64,000 nucleotides of DNA from Amborella trichopoda (GCF_000471905.2 NW_006500340.1:3633054-3697053); one strand, 5' to 3'; positions 1 to 11,450 are shown, counted from the stretch's first letter. Notes: generated by a model not told the origin, from the sequence alone. A program made the numbers and translations.

Positions 1-2
1 AA

Positions 3-341
3 TTAGTTCGTTTTACCTCACGTGCATGGAACCAAACACAACAAAATTACTCTACAGTTAAAAAGGAAGTTTTGGCCATTGTCCATTGTGTCACCAAATT
101 CCAAAGTGACCTTCTAAACCAAAAATTTCTCATACGGACTGATTGTAAGGCTGCAAAAGATATTCTTAATAAAGATGTTAAAAACCTTGTGTCCAAGCAG
201 ATTTTTGCGAGATTGCAGGGTATACTATCCTCCTTTGAATTCGAAATCGAGCATATTAAAGGCAATACTAATTATCTTCCTAACTTTTTAATACGTGAAT
301 TTTTGCAGGTGGGACAGGGACAGAAGAATAATACCAAATAA
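3..341 (+). pseudogene. Endogenous caulimovirid RNase H, C-terminal fragment (copy A)
   Basis: The open frame from base 3 reads as the C-terminal part of a pararetroviral RNase H. It carries the KKEVLA helix with the conserved Glu near residue 24, followed by an RTDCKAA strand with the conserved Asp, and ends in a typical EIEHIKGNTN-like stretch. In a virus this domain removes the RNA template after reverse transcription. The start lies outside the window, so RT and the first catalytic Asp are not seen here. The frame runs into the second ORF with a short overlap near 295-341, as expected for a petuvirus/florendovirus layout. It is a fragment of a decayed integrated copy; the family assignment is by motif reading only. 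Confidence 0.75.
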
Positions 342-346
342 GGGGA

Positions 347-1437
347 AAGGGGAAATGGAAATAGTTCCAGCATTAGACAAGACCTTAATGCCTTCTCCTA
401 TAACCCCAAATCAATTAGTTAGAAAGCAAGTACAAGAAATAATATTCTCTTCTGAGCCAATATCAACACTTAATACCTCAGGAGGAGAAAAATCCAGGTT
501 CATAGAAACCACTTTTATAGCTGAAATAATAATAGATGATATTCATACAGATAAAGATCCATATGAAATAACAAATATCTATTTAGATAATCATTTACAT
601 CCTTCCAATAATAATAAGACTCGAGAATGGTATGAAGCCATCCTCTTGGAAACCGGATCAACAACAATGGTCAATTTTTATAAGAAAAATACTAATATAA
701 TTGCATACTCTAAGTTCCAGATCCGCAAAATAATATCATATAAGGACTGGGGTATGGATCCAGTAAAACTAAGAAGGTTGCAGACATAAGGGCTTAATAA
801 CAAATACTTTCGATATACTGAATATGTTGAAGCATGGCATAGAGTTTTTGCCTTCCAAAATAACAATAACTCCCATACATGGTTCCTTCAAATAAAAATA
901 CCAGTGGTAGGAGAATTCCCAAATTAGTTTAAAAACTGGTTCCAAGTGTGGGGATCAGGAACCGAAATACTGCCGCCAACAATATAAGCCTCTCAGAGGA
1001 AATTTGTCGAATATAATAATAATGATACAAGAATAGACCTTCATATGTATTTCATGGCATTATACCAAATGCCATGGATCATGAAATGGTCCTACCAAAT
1101 ATCAGATAATTATACAAATAATTGGGAATACATTCCCAAATTGGGAAGACAGGTATACATAAAATGGTGGGATGTATACGAAAATAAAGCCCTTGATCCA
1201 GATAATATAAAACTGAAGAAGATCCCAATCTCACCACCTGAGGCTGGAATTAATAATATGACCGATTATATAAACAGAATGCGTCAGCAAAATCCCATGG
1301 CTACCAAAGAAGAATTGAAGAAAAAACTACTACAACTCTTTGAAGAAGAAGAAGAAGCTATGTCCATGTCCACACAAAACGAAGAGGATTATGCCCAGAA
1401 AAACGAGGATTGTGAATTCAGATTATCCCAAACCTAA
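347..1437 (+). pseudogene. Caulimovirid second ORF, unknown function (copy A, interrupted)
   Basis: After the RNase H there is a second coding stretch. It is open to a stop at 787-789, then continues in pieces with stops near 925 and 985, and is open again from 1045 to 1437. The protein is polar with many Trp/Tyr residues (HTWFLQIK, FKNWFQVWGSG, YIKWWDVY) and ends in an acidic Glu-rich tail after a Met/Gln-rich segment. Florendoviruses are described as having a second ORF of unknown function after the polyprotein, and the position here fits that. No enzyme motif is recognised. Several stops make this copy non-functional. Confidence 0.55.
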
Positions 1438-1463
1438 GCTGGACTAATACAGGGAATAATGCT

Positions 1464-1735
1464 GCCGACAACCTTTTTGTTACCTCAAGATGTCACTATT
1501 CACCTTTTACTGTGTTGCCGACAACCTTTTGTCACCTCAAGAAGTTACTGTTCGCAACCTTTTGTCACCTCAAGATGTCACTGTTCACCTTTTACTGTGT
1601 TGTCGACAACCTTTTGTCATCTCAATAAGTCACTGTTCACCTTTTACTATGTTGACGACAACCTTTTATCACTTCAAGATGTCATTATTTACCTTTTACT
1701 GTGCTACCTACAGCTTTGGGTTACCTCATACCTTT
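1464..1735 (+). repeat. Tandem 52-53 bp repeats upstream of viral TATA box
   Basis: About four and a half direct copies of a unit built on 'gacaaccttttgtcacctca' plus a 'cactgttcaccttttactg' half. Unit starts lie near 1464, 1517, 1602 and 1654; an extra partial unit of about 33 bases causes the 85-base step. One unit carries a TGACG core (1653-1657), the core of as-1-type elements known from caulimovirid promoters. The array sits directly 5' of a good TATA box, so an enhancer role in the pregenomic promoter is a reasonable inference. Confidence 0.7.
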
Positions 1736-1779
1736 TGAGCTGGCGTCCTTTATCAAATAAATCTAATAAGCTTTGGAGT

Positions 1780-1830
1780 CCGATGCTTATAAAAGGGAAG
1801 GAGAAGATGAAGCAAAAGCATCCGAGTGCT
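1780..1830 (+). promoter_or_regulatory. Putative pararetroviral pregenomic RNA promoter (copy A)
   Basis: A strong TATA box (TTATAAAAGGG, TATAAAA at 1788-1794) lies between the second ORF and the primer binding site. This is where caulimovirids place the promoter of their terminally redundant pregenomic RNA. It is followed at the expected distance by a CT-rich leader. The start site itself cannot be seen; about 1815-1825 would be typical. Confidence 0.55.
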
Positions 1831-2699
1831 CTCCCCCAATAATCTTCTCTGCTCTCTTGCTCTCTCTCAGCCTTCCCTCTCAACTTCAGGTTTTCATTTC
1901 CCTCTCAATTAAGCTCGCAATTCTCTGTCCTCCTCTGCTTTAAATACTCTCCATCTCTCTGTACTTTCCATCTCTCTGCACTCTCTAATTCTCTGTACTC
2001 TCCAATTCTCTATACTCTCCACCTCTCTATACTCTCCATCTCTCTGTACTTTCCATCTCTCTGCACTCTCTAATTCTCTGTACTCTCCAATTCTCTATAC
2101 GCTCCACCTCTCTGTACGCTCCATATCTCTGCACTCTCCATCTCTCTGAACTCTCCGTCACTCTGCGCTCACAAGCCATCTCTCTGAGCTCTAAGCCTTC
2201 TCTCTGCCATCCCCCTTTGTGTTCATTTCAGCCGTCTCTCTGCGAATCCACAGTCGCTGTTCTCAATCTCTGCCTTCTGTTATTCTCTTCTGCCTCTTTG
2301 TAGTATTTTGTCTCTACTGTTACTCTTCTTACTCTCTCTTATTTACTATTGAACTGCTGTCTTTTCTCTCTTTCTACTGTAATTCGGGTGGTGTATCTAG
2401 CCACACCAGATTTGAGTGATTGTAAAATATATGTGTGATTGTAATGAACTCTTTGCCGAGCTACTGCCCAGAGGAGTGGAAACTATTTTCAAGTTTTTGC
2501 AAGTGTCATATGTGAATGTATCCATACTCTGTTATGCAATTTAAGTTCATATTCTCTTTAAAGTCTGGGTACACTACTTATATTAACTGGTTTATAATAG
2601 ATATTTCTCCATGTATGTGTATTGCTTCTTTTTATAAAACTTGTGTACGTTTAGAATAAATAGTTGCTTAAAATAGTTGCTAGATAGATCTTGGTGTCT
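1831..2699 (+). other. Viral leader / intergenic region, CT-rich (copy A)
   Basis: A long untranslated leader joins the TATA region to the primer binding site. The first 400 bases are made of degenerate 'tctctgtactctccat' units, and the later part is AT-rich with several short ORFs. An AATAAA at 2655-2660 could be a poly(A) signal. The related - strand leader of copy B (11451-12235) shows the same CT-rich block, which supports a viral rather than host origin. Confidence 0.6.
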
Positions 2700-2712
2700 T
2701 GGTATCAGAGCC
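2700..2712 (+). other. Primer binding site for initiator Met-tRNA (copy A)
   Basis: The 13 bases TGGTATCAGAGCC are complementary to the 3' end of plant initiator tRNA-Met, the minus-strand primer of Caulimoviridae and of many copia elements. It lies about 195 bases upstream of the polyprotein start. The same motif occurs in reverse at 11438-11450 and 17093-17105, each at the matching place in copies B and C. Confidence 0.85.
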
Positions 2713-2907
2713 ATAGATTTACAGTGGTGAACTGTAGTACTAGGTATCTGTTCTAGAAGACAAAGACTTAATAAAATTTACCATAAAGATAGTAAGGAAG
2801 TGAAACCCAAAAGTCGTCGTGACCCGCACTATTGCAAAAGGCCAGGAAGAGCCGTGAAATGGTACAGGGACTGTTTCTGACTGACTTAATATTCACCACT
2901 ATCCTAA

Positions 2908-3957
2908 ATGAAAAATTTTATCAGGACTCTGTCCAATAGAATAGCTTCCTCGTCCAAAAGTACACTACGAGTAAAAAATAAAAAAGAAGTAACTATAGAC
3001 AATATAGAACGACAAATACAGAACTGGAATATTCCAAAGGTCCCTATAACTGATATATATGAAAAATGAACCTTCGAGTTTAAGTCTAGTTTTGCTATTA
3101 AAACAGTAGAACAAAGTATATCTATAACTAGTGAACAAGAAAGCTTTCAGTTACTTTCTAATAGAATGATACAAAATCATAAATCTAAGGAATACTGATA
3201 TTTGCATATAGGCCTTATACAGATAGACGTAAAACCTTTAACTAGATTAGGATTAAATAACTCAGTCTTACTATGTTTAAGAGACGATCGTCACAATAAA
3301 TTCTCAGACTCCCTCTTAGGAATAATAGAGTCTAGCTTTTGTAATGGACCTATATATTTTAACTGTTTTCCCAACTTTTCTGTCTCTTTAGCATACCCTA
3401 ACCTCCTAAAAGTCCTTACACTAAACATAAAAACCCAAGGGTTTGATATGAACCTTGGATCACAAAATATTGCATTAGTATATAGAATATGTTATAAGGT
3501 AATAAACACTTTATGTCCTAATGCCCTGCAAATGGACACTAAAGTACAAACTGTGTTTTTCCAGACCAATATGGAAAAATCAAATGCAGTCATACCTAAG
3601 TCTATAAATTGGTCTCAAATAACTCTTCCCGAAAATTGGTTTTTACACTGTGAGAACCAACAAGCTAGATTTCCAACCAATGGGGAACCAGATCAAATTA
3701 TTGAGTACCCTGACGGAGACATAGAAATACAATTCAATTTCAACAGGCGTACTAGAATAAATCTGTCAGAAGACTCTATACGTACACCATCTAGAATCTC
3801 TATACCCTCTAGACATTCTACCTCATCCATACCACAAAGACCCATACTAGATGGATTGACAAGGACAAATAATAATGTCCAAAGACCGATTTATAGAACA
3901 TATGAACCTAGCGCATCTGATAATGAACCTACCTACACCTTCAGATCTGGATTTTAA
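2908..3957 (+). pseudogene. Caulimovirid movement protein domain (copy A, broken)
   Basis: The polyprotein start Met is at 2908. The N-terminal part aligns by eye with copy C (start 16900), including the TLRVKNK and NWNIPKVPITDIY segments. The central region, with LTRLGLNNSVLLCLRD and GPIYFNCFPNFSVSL, is typical of 30K-superfamily movement proteins, which in live viruses enlarge plasmodesmata. This copy has in-frame stops at 3067-3069 and 3196-3198. Near 3925-3935 a four-base CCTA duplication shifts the frame, so the coat region continues in another frame (3875-5536). It is a decayed copy; copy C is more complete in this domain. Confidence 0.75.
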
Positions 3958-5536
3958 TATTCTGACCCTTCAAAAAGAAGAAAAATTTAAAATAGATATA
4001 AAAGGAATAAAAAATGATTTCCTGTCTGAAGAAAATAAAGAAATCCGAGACTGGTATCTGGCTGAATTCCCCCAAGAATTACTAGATGCTTTTCATAAAA
4101 GATTTAATAAATTTATAAGGAAAAATAAACAAAATATAGGATTCTTTGATCGGTTAAGATACACTTTGAAAGAAAAAGATATACCAATCCTAGACTTTGG
4201 TATTAATGCTATAGAAAATCAGTACCAAACCTTCTATACCAATGAAGGGGAAGAAATACAGAGTATTCATCTTCTTGAGAAAAGTCTTGAGTTGAAAGGG
4301 GCATTAAAAGAAAAACCAGAGACTAAAGCCTCTCCTTATAAAATAATTCCAAAGGAGATTGAATATCATACCCATAAAATTGATGTTATACCTCATATAA
4401 TTGAGCAAACTAACTATACTAACCTGTGCCTCCAAACTATTGGAAAGCAAAGAATAGAGAATATAGTTTGTAAACCTCAGAATATACCTTCAGTTAAGAT
4501 AACTGAAACGAATAGGAGAAAATCCCTATTATTCAAACCACCTCCAGAACTTAGTAAAGAACAATTCAGTTTGCAAAGAATAAAAAAGAAAGAAGACAAT
4601 AAAGAATTAATAGACGAATTGATAAACAAGCTAGCTAAGCTAAGTGTAAAAGGAAAAGGAATAGCTATTGAACAGGAGGCCATGGTATTACAAGAAGAAA
4701 ACCTAAGCAATAGTGAGATACAACAGATCGAAGAAGCCTTCAAAATAGAAGAACCTGAGATAAATAGAATAGATTACGGAAGGAAAGTAAGACCAACTTC
4801 TCAAACCAGGATGTATTACCCAAGACCAACTCATGTGGACATTCAATTTGAAGAAGACTTGATTATTAGCACCGTATCCTACTCAAGAAGTACAATAGTC
4901 AACTGGAATATAGATGGAATGTCTGATCACCAAATACTAGATGCAATGAAACATATGACAATGTATGCAACAACGTGCAAAGTAAGTGGAAATCATGATC
5001 AGGAAATAGCTAAAGCCATCACCTGTGGTTTTATTGGATGGTTAAGAGGATGGTGGGATTTTCATAAAGATGAATCTACCAAAAGAGAAATACTGGCTGC
5101 CACAAGGCAATGGACAGTAAAAAATGAATTTCGTCAAGATATACCTAATAGTGAAAGTGATGCGGTCAACACCTTGATATATGCAATAACTCTCCATTTT
5201 GTAGGAAGTACCGCTCTGCTTGTTGCCAGGTCAGAAGATCTCCTTTCTAACCTGAGATGCCCAACATTATCTCATTATAAGTGGTATAATGATGTATTCT
5301 TTTCTCGGCAACTTTCCAGAGAAGATAGTAAATCAGACCATTGGAAAGAGAAATTTATTGCTGGTTTACCACATCTCTTTGCTGAGAAAGTCAAAACAAG
5401 ATTAAAAAATAAACACGGAGGAATAATCCCATACTCCTTATATACATTAGGAGAATTGTCTGCTGAAATATGTTCAGAAGGTCTTGCTCTCTGCATAGAC
5501 TTAAAATTAAAAAGACAATTGGAAAAACAAAAATGA
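3958..5536 (+). pseudogene. Caulimovirid linker and coat protein domain (copy A)
   Basis: A 553-codon open frame (from 3875) follows the frameshift. Its first 330 residues are a charged, Lys/Glu-rich linker without recognised fold. The last 220 residues carry the conserved capsid core (WNIDGMSDHQILDAMKHM, then GWLRGWWDFH, then LSHYKWYNDVFFSR), which in the family forms the particle shell. Copies B and C show the same blocks. The frame stops at 5534-5536, where the other copies imply it should run on to the zinc knuckle, so one more frameshift lies here. Confidence 0.75.
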
Positions 5537-6439
5537 TAGGCAAAAAGGAATTGGGCGACTTTTGTGAGCAATTTGGATACAATACTCTGCCTATGGCCAA
5601 ATATACTGATAGAAAGAAGTATAAAATAAGAGATATAAATCCAGCCATATAAGAAGTGCTAAAGAAAAATTTGCTAAAAAATTTCTCCCAGAAATAATTT
5701 TAGGAAATTCAAAGGAAAGAGGAAAATACCTGTTTATTATAACTGTGGTAAAATAGGGCATTACAAGAATAACTGCCAGATAAAAAAGAAGATAAATGCC
5801 TTACAAATAGAAGAAAATATCAGAAGCCAGCTGTATCAAATATTACAGATAGAAGACGAATCTGATGATAGTTCATCAAGTTCTAATACGGAACACTTGT
5901 TGGAGAAATAGAGGATGAAAATTTAATATTCAGTAGTTCAGACTCAGAAGATGAAAATAATAATTGCTTCTGCAGTACACTCTCTAAAGAATAAAATTTG
6001 ATCATAGAAATAATAGACAAAATAACAGACCCAGAGGCAAAGAAAGAAGCCTTAATTCAATATATTCAACTAGCCAAAACAAATAAGAAACCTCCTCCTC
6101 TTGTTAAAACTCAAGAGGACTATAGTTTTGCAAAAATCCTTAAAAGGAGTTGAAAATAAAAATACTGATCAAAAGGATCCATCTATAGCTGAATTAAAGA
6201 ATGAGATAAATGAAGTACGAAATGAATTAATAAATTTAAAAAATGGGATACAGGTTTTGGAATTAGCATCCAACCTACAAAAAACTCCTGAAAATATAGA
6301 TGAGGAAATAGAATTTGATAATATTATAAATAATTATAAAAGGCCTCTATCCCCTATAAATGAGGAACCAGGATCCTCTAGTACTATACAGTCTGATAAT
6401 TATGTAAACGTACTCGATAAAGTGATTATGCAAAAATAG
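5537..6439 (+). pseudogene. Zinc-knuckle and spacer region of viral polyprotein (copy A)
   Basis: The coding signal continues over short frames after the coat core. A CCHC zinc knuckle, expected to bind viral RNA, is recognisable near 5735-5776. Its first Cys codon has become Tyr (TAT at 5735-5737), while the second Cys, the His and the last Cys remain. An acidic, Ser-rich spacer follows, with a stop near 5994 and further frame changes before 6101. From 6101 to 6439 an open stretch encodes a Glu/Asn-rich probable coiled coil. Confidence 0.65.
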
Positions 6440-7115
6440 TTTACATTAGTAAAATAATAGTTCATAAAGAATACAATTTCCAAACCTTGGCTTTGATAGA
6501 CTCAGGTGCGGACCTAAATTATATAAATGAAGGATTGGTCCCTACAAAATATTTTAGCAAAACAACTCAAATATTAAATACAGCAGATCGAAGTAGATTA
6601 ATTATAAATTATAAACTTTCCAATACTGCAGTCTGCAATAATGGAAATTGTTTTGAAATACCATTTATTATGGTAAAAAGATTAAGCCAGTCCGTAATTC
6701 TTGGAACTCCATTCTTGAACCTATTATACCCATTAAAAATAGATAGTTCAGGAATTGAAGCCAATATAGAAGGCCACAATGTAAAATTTGAATTTATTGA
6801 TAAACCAAAAGTCCGAGAAGTTAATAATATTAAAGAAACAATATCCAATAAAGAAAAATTTCTGTATCATTTTAAAGAAGAGCTAAAATACAAAATAGTT
6901 GAAGAGAAGCTTTCTACTCCTGAAAATAAAAGCTTATTGAAGATGTTAGAAACAAAATAGAAAGCGAAATCTGTGTTGAACTACCAAATGCCTTTTGGAA
7001 TAGGAAAAGACATATTGTAAATTCACCATATGAGGCATATTTCCATGAAAATAAAATACCTACAAAAGCGAGACCAATACAAATGAACCCTCGACTTTTA
7101 GAAATCTGCAAAAAA
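6440..7115 (+). pseudogene. Retropepsin and start of RT domain (copy A, truncated)
   Basis: The segment at 6487-6960 contains the aspartic protease signature ALIDSGADLN and a downstream hydrophobic VILGTPFLN strand, the usual two-part retropepsin pattern. The frame stops at 6958-6960, then shifts into the start of RT. That part (ELPNAFWNRK, then IPTKARPIQMNPR) matches copy C up to about 7110. There the homology ends at the inversion junction with copy B. No RT catalytic motif remains. Confidence 0.75.
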
Positions 7116-7690
7116 GGAAATTGAAAAGTAAGTATGCTACCATCTGCAATATTCAGTATTTGAGTCGTTTTGCTAAAATATTTGGTAGGGACTAAACCTT
7201 CATTTATACAATTTAAATCTGCCCCGGAGTCTATTAAGGCTAAAGATTGAAAATTATATTCTTTATTTACTATAATTCTTATTAACGTAAACCATTTTTG
7301 TGTTATTATTTTATCAATCATGTTTACATAATTATCAGTTTGTACAGAGCTAGAGGATTCCAATACTTCCTCTACCAGAGATAGCAGTTTTTTATAGTTA
7401 TTTATGAGGGTATCGAATTCTTTTTCCTCATCTGTATTTTCTGGAGTATTTTGTAGATTAGAAGTAAGTTCCAGAACTTGTATTCTATTTTTAAGGACTT
7501 TTAACTCTTTTTTTACTTCTGATATTTCATATTTAAGCTCAGTAATTGATGGTTCCTTTTGGACATTATTTTTATTATTGATTCTTATAAGAATTTTAGC
7601 TAGACTATAATCTTCTTGAGGTCTTACCAATGGGGGCGGTTTTTGTTTTGCTTTAGCTATTTGAATATATTGAGTTAAAGCTTATTTTTT
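7116..7690 (-). pseudogene. Retropepsin and spacer of viral polyprotein (copy B)
   Basis: On the - strand, the 238-codon frame at 7630-6914 gives the coiled-coil spacer and then the protease core ALIDSGADLNC. It breaks off soon after the ADGS residues, where it meets copy A. The part of that frame below about 7116 is antisense to copy A and not meaningful. In copy B the protease therefore lacks its C-terminal half and no RT follows. Confidence 0.7.
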
Positions 7691-8215
7691 CCCCTCCGGA
7701 TCTGTTATTTTGTCAATTATCTCTATGATTAAATTTACTTCTTCAAAAAGCATATTACAAAGACAATTATTATCTTCTTCAGAGTCAGAACTACTTAATA
7801 TTATATTTTCATCTTCAATCTTTTCGACAAATGGTTCAGACTCAGTATCAGACGGACTATCATCAAAATCTTCATCTATTTGTAAAATTTGATGTAGCTG
7901 GTTTTTATATTTTCTTCTATTTGTAAGGCATTAATCTTCTTTTTCAATCGGCATTTATTCTTGTAGTGTCTTACCTTATCGCAGTTATAACATACAGGTA
8001 TTTGTCTTTTTCCTCTTGATTTTTTAAAATTATTTTTAGAGTCAAATTTATTAGTAAATTTTTCTTTGTTACTCTTTTTATGACTGGACTTGTATCTCTT
8101 ATTTTTATATCGGTTTTTATCAGTTTTATTAGTCATGGGTAGCGTATTATATTCGAACTGTTCGCATAAATCGCCTAATTCTTTGTTTTTAGTCATCCTT
8201 TGTTTATCCAGTTGT
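7691..8215 (-). pseudogene. Zinc knuckle and acidic spacer (copy B)
   Basis: The - strand frame 8196-7876 encodes a basic stretch followed by the zinc knuckle CYNCDKVRHYKNKC, with all four metal ligands kept. Two of the usual glycines between them have become Asp and Arg. The acidic spacer follows in another frame (about 7880-7700). In the virus this part binds nucleic acid during packaging. It is interrupted relative to the coat core upstream. Confidence 0.65.
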
Positions 8216-8957
8216 CTTTTAATTTCAAGTCAGTACATAAGGCAAGCCCTTCCGCGCATATTTCAGCGGATAGTTCTCCAAATGCATACAAGGAATACGG
8301 AATTATACCTCCATGTTTATTTTTCAATCTATTTTTGACTTTCTCGGCAAAGAGATATGGAAATCCGGCAATAAACTTTTCTTTCCAATGATCAGCTCTA
8401 CTATCTTATCTGGAAAGGAGCCGAGAAAAGAATACATCTTTATACCATTTGTAATGTGACAACGTTGGACACCTAAGATTAGACAGGAGGTCTTCAGATC
8501 TGACGTCTAATAAAGCAGTACTCCCAACAAAATGGAGAGGTAGTATATATATATAAGAGTGTTTACTGCATCACTTTCACTATTAGGCACATCTTGTCCA
8601 AATTCATTTTTCACTGTCCACTGTCTTGTGGCAGTTAATATTTCTCTTTTGGTGGTTTCCTCCATATGGAAATCCCACCATCCTCTTAACCAGCTGGTAA
8701 AACTACACACAAGAGCCTTAGTGATTTCTTGATCATGATTACCACTTATTTTATAAGCTGTTGAATACATTGTTAGATGTTTCATTGTATCAAGTATTTG
8801 ATGATCAAACATACCATCAATATTCCAATTCACTATTGTTCTTCCAGAGTAAGATACTGTACTGGATATTAGGTCTTCTTCAAATTGTATATCTGCAGGG
8901 GTTATCTTGAATGATACATTCTAGTATGAGAGGTTGGTTTGAACTTTTTTCCATAAT
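8216..8957 (-). pseudogene. Viral coat protein core (copy B, frameshifted)
   Basis: The - strand frame 8833-8507 keeps the coat core NWNIDGMFDHQILDTMKHL and SWLRGWWDFHMEE blocks. A shift near 8545, where a short TA run (tatatatata) sits, breaks the frame. The C-terminal part continues to about 8216 in other frames with further changes. The order of blocks matches copies A and C. Confidence 0.7.
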
Positions 8958-10135
8958 CTATCCTATTAATATTAAGATTTTCTTCTTTAAAAGCCTCTTC
9001 CATTTCTTGAATTTCATCATTGGTTGAGCTTTCTTCTTGTAATACCATAGCTTCTTGTAATACCATACCATTACACCTTTTCCTTTTATATCCAGTTTGG
9101 TAAATTTTTTGACTAGTTCATCAATCAAATCTTTATTCTCTTCTTTTTTCTTTATTCCTTCCAAATTGAATTGTCCTTTATTGATTTCTGGATGAGGTTT
9201 GAATAGGACAGCTTTCATACTCTCCTTTTTATCTAGTTTAGTTTTGTTATTTTGGGTTTTACTTACTATATTTTCAATTCTAGTGGTTTGTTTTCCAATC
9301 GTCTGTAGACACAAATTGGTATCATTATTTTGTTCAATTATGTGTGGTATGACATCTATTTTTTGACTATGATGTTCATTTTCTTTAGGAATTATTTTAT
9401 ATGGAGAGGCCTTGGTTTCAGGCTTCTCTTTTAGTGTTCTTTTTAATTGAAGGCTTCTATCAGGAGGATGTATAGCTTCTTGTAATACCATACCATTACA
9501 CCTTTTCCTTTTATATCCAGTTTGGCAAATTTTTTGACTAGTTCATCAATCAGATCTTTATTCTCTTCTTTTTTCTTTATTCCTTCCAAACTGAATTGTC
9601 CTTTTTATTGATTTCTGGATAAGGTTTGAATAGGACAGCTTTCATGCTCTCCGTTTTATCTAGTTTAGTTTTGTTATTTTGGGTTTTACTTACTATATTT
9701 TCAATTCTGGTGGTTTGTTTCCCAATCGTCTGTAGACACAAATTGGTATAATTATTTTGTTCAATTATGTGTGGTATGACATCTATTTTTTGACTATGAT
9801 GTTCATTTTCTTTAGGAATTATTTTATATGGAGAGGCCTTGGTTTCAGGCTTCTCTTTTAGTGTTCTTTTTAATTGAAGGCTTCTATCAGGAGGATGTAT
9901 GCTATGGATCTCTTCTCTTTCAGTTGTATAAAATATTTGATATTGGTTTTCGACGGCATTAAGACCAAAGCTAGGAATTAAGATTTCCTTTTCTCTTAAT
10001 ATGGGTCTAAGCCAATCAAAGAATCCTATGCTTGGCCTATTTTTCTTTATAAATTTATTAAAATTTTTATGAAAAGCATCTAGCAGTTCTTTAGGGAATT
10101 ATGCTAAATACCAATCACGTATTTCTTTATTTTTT
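8958..10135 (-). pseudogene. Linker between movement and coat domains (copy B)
   Basis: On the - strand this is the Lys/Glu-rich linker that in copy A spans about 3960-4840. It includes the KPETKASPYKIIPKE motif shared by all copies. The 177-codon frame 9491-8958 represents one copy of the duplicated segment. The other copy and the upstream part are broken by stops, one near 10100. No function is known beyond joining the movement and coat parts. Confidence 0.65.
9050..9900 (-). repeat. 425-bp tandem duplication inside copy B polyprotein
   Basis: Bases 9050-9474 and 9475-9900 are two direct, nearly identical copies of the linker between movement and coat domains, each starting with 'gcttcttgtaataccatacc'. 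By eye they differ at only a few positions plus one extra T. A smaller 16-base repeat ('cttcttgtaataccat') lies at the left end and may mark slippage. Copies A and C have the segment once. Confidence 0.85.
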
Positions 10136-11235
10136 TCCAGAAAGATAGTCATTCTTAATTTCTTCTATGTCTAGTTTTTTTTCTTTCTGAAGAGTGAGTA
10201 TATTAAAATCTAGATCAAACAGTGTTGGTTCATTATTAGATAAACTAGGATCATATATTTTATAGAAAGGTCCATGGATATTACTATTTGTTCGAGTCAA
10301 TCCTTCAATTATAGGTTTTTGATATACTGATGAAGTAGAATGTCTAGAAGGTGTAGGTATTCTAGGGGTTCTTATAGAATTTTCCGAAAGGTTCAGTCTG
10401 GTTCTTCTATCAGTATTGAATTGAATTTCAATATCTCCATCTGGATATTCTATAATTTGATCACGTTCGCGATTAGCAGAGGTTCTATACTGTTGATTTT
10501 CGTTATGTATCGACCAATTATCTGGAAGAGTGATTTGGGACCAACTAATTGATTTAGGGATTACTGTATTAGATTTTTCAATATTAGTTTGGAAGAATAT
10601 TGTTTGACCTTTCGTGTCCATCTGGAGTACATTTGGACTTAAGGTATTCATTACCTTGTAACATATTCTATATATGAGGGCAATATTATGTGATCTAGGG
10701 TTCATGTCAAACCTTGGGTTTTTAAATTCAAGGTGAGAACCTTAAGAAGGTTCGGATCTGTTAAAGACACAGAGAAATTCGGAAAACAATTAAAATATAT
10801 AGGTCCGTTACACAAACTAGACGCAACTACTCCTAATAAGGAAGTAGAGAACTTGTTATGACGACTATCTCTTAAAAATAAAAGTATAGAATTATTTAAT
10901 CCTAATCGGGTAAGAGGTTTTATAGCTACTTGAATAAGTTCTATATGAAGATACTTATATTCTTTGGATTTATGGTTTTGAATCATTCGGTCGGATAACA
11001 GTTGAAAACTTTCTTGCTCATTATTGACCGATACACTCTATTCTACAGTCTTTATGGAATAACTAGTTCGAAACTCAAAGGTTCCTTTTTTATAAATGTC
11101 AGTTATGGGAACTCTTGGGATGTTCCAATTTTGTATTTGTTTTTCAATATTATTGATTATTATTTCTTCTTTATTTTTTATTCGTAATGTTCTGTTTGAT
11201 GAAGATGTTCTGTTGGACAGTGTCCTAATAAGATG
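10127..11235 (-). pseudogene. Viral movement protein domain (copy B)
   Basis: The - strand frames 10986-10702 and 10705-10127 carry the 30K-type movement domain (PLTRLGLNNSILLFLRD, then GPIYFNCFPNFSVSLTDP), separated by a frameshift near 10704. The N-terminal 80 residues can be followed to about 11230, but no Met codon is aligned with the start used in copies A and C. This copy has therefore lost its start as well. Confidence 0.7.
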
Positions 11236-11437
11236 AAAGTATTGTTCTAGAGGCCAATAGCTAAAATAAAATTTGTCATCTTAAGATAAGTCCGAGAGTT
11301 GAAACCATAAGTCGTCATGACCCGTATTGCCGAAAGAGGGCAGAAGAGCTGTGAAAAAGGCACAAGGACTGTTTCGACTGACTTGAGTACTCATCCGTTA
11401 TCTTAAAAATCTAAGTTCACCACTCTAAAAATACTGT

Positions 11438-11450
11438 GGCTCTGATACCA
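11438..11450 (-). other. Primer binding site for initiator Met-tRNA (copy B)
   Basis: GGCTCTGATACCA on the + strand is the exact reverse complement of the site in copy A. It sits about 205 bases upstream of the copy B polyprotein, so it fixes the orientation of copy B as - strand. Confidence 0.85.

Noticed and set aside
1459..1842. Open frames of 127 and 82 codons over the promoter repeats
   Set aside because: They are the 52-bp repeat read through, with no conserved protein pattern.
6914..7116. C-terminal part of the 238-codon - strand frame over copy A
   Set aside because: It is antisense to the copy A protease/RT join. The viral coding signal in that stretch is on the + strand.
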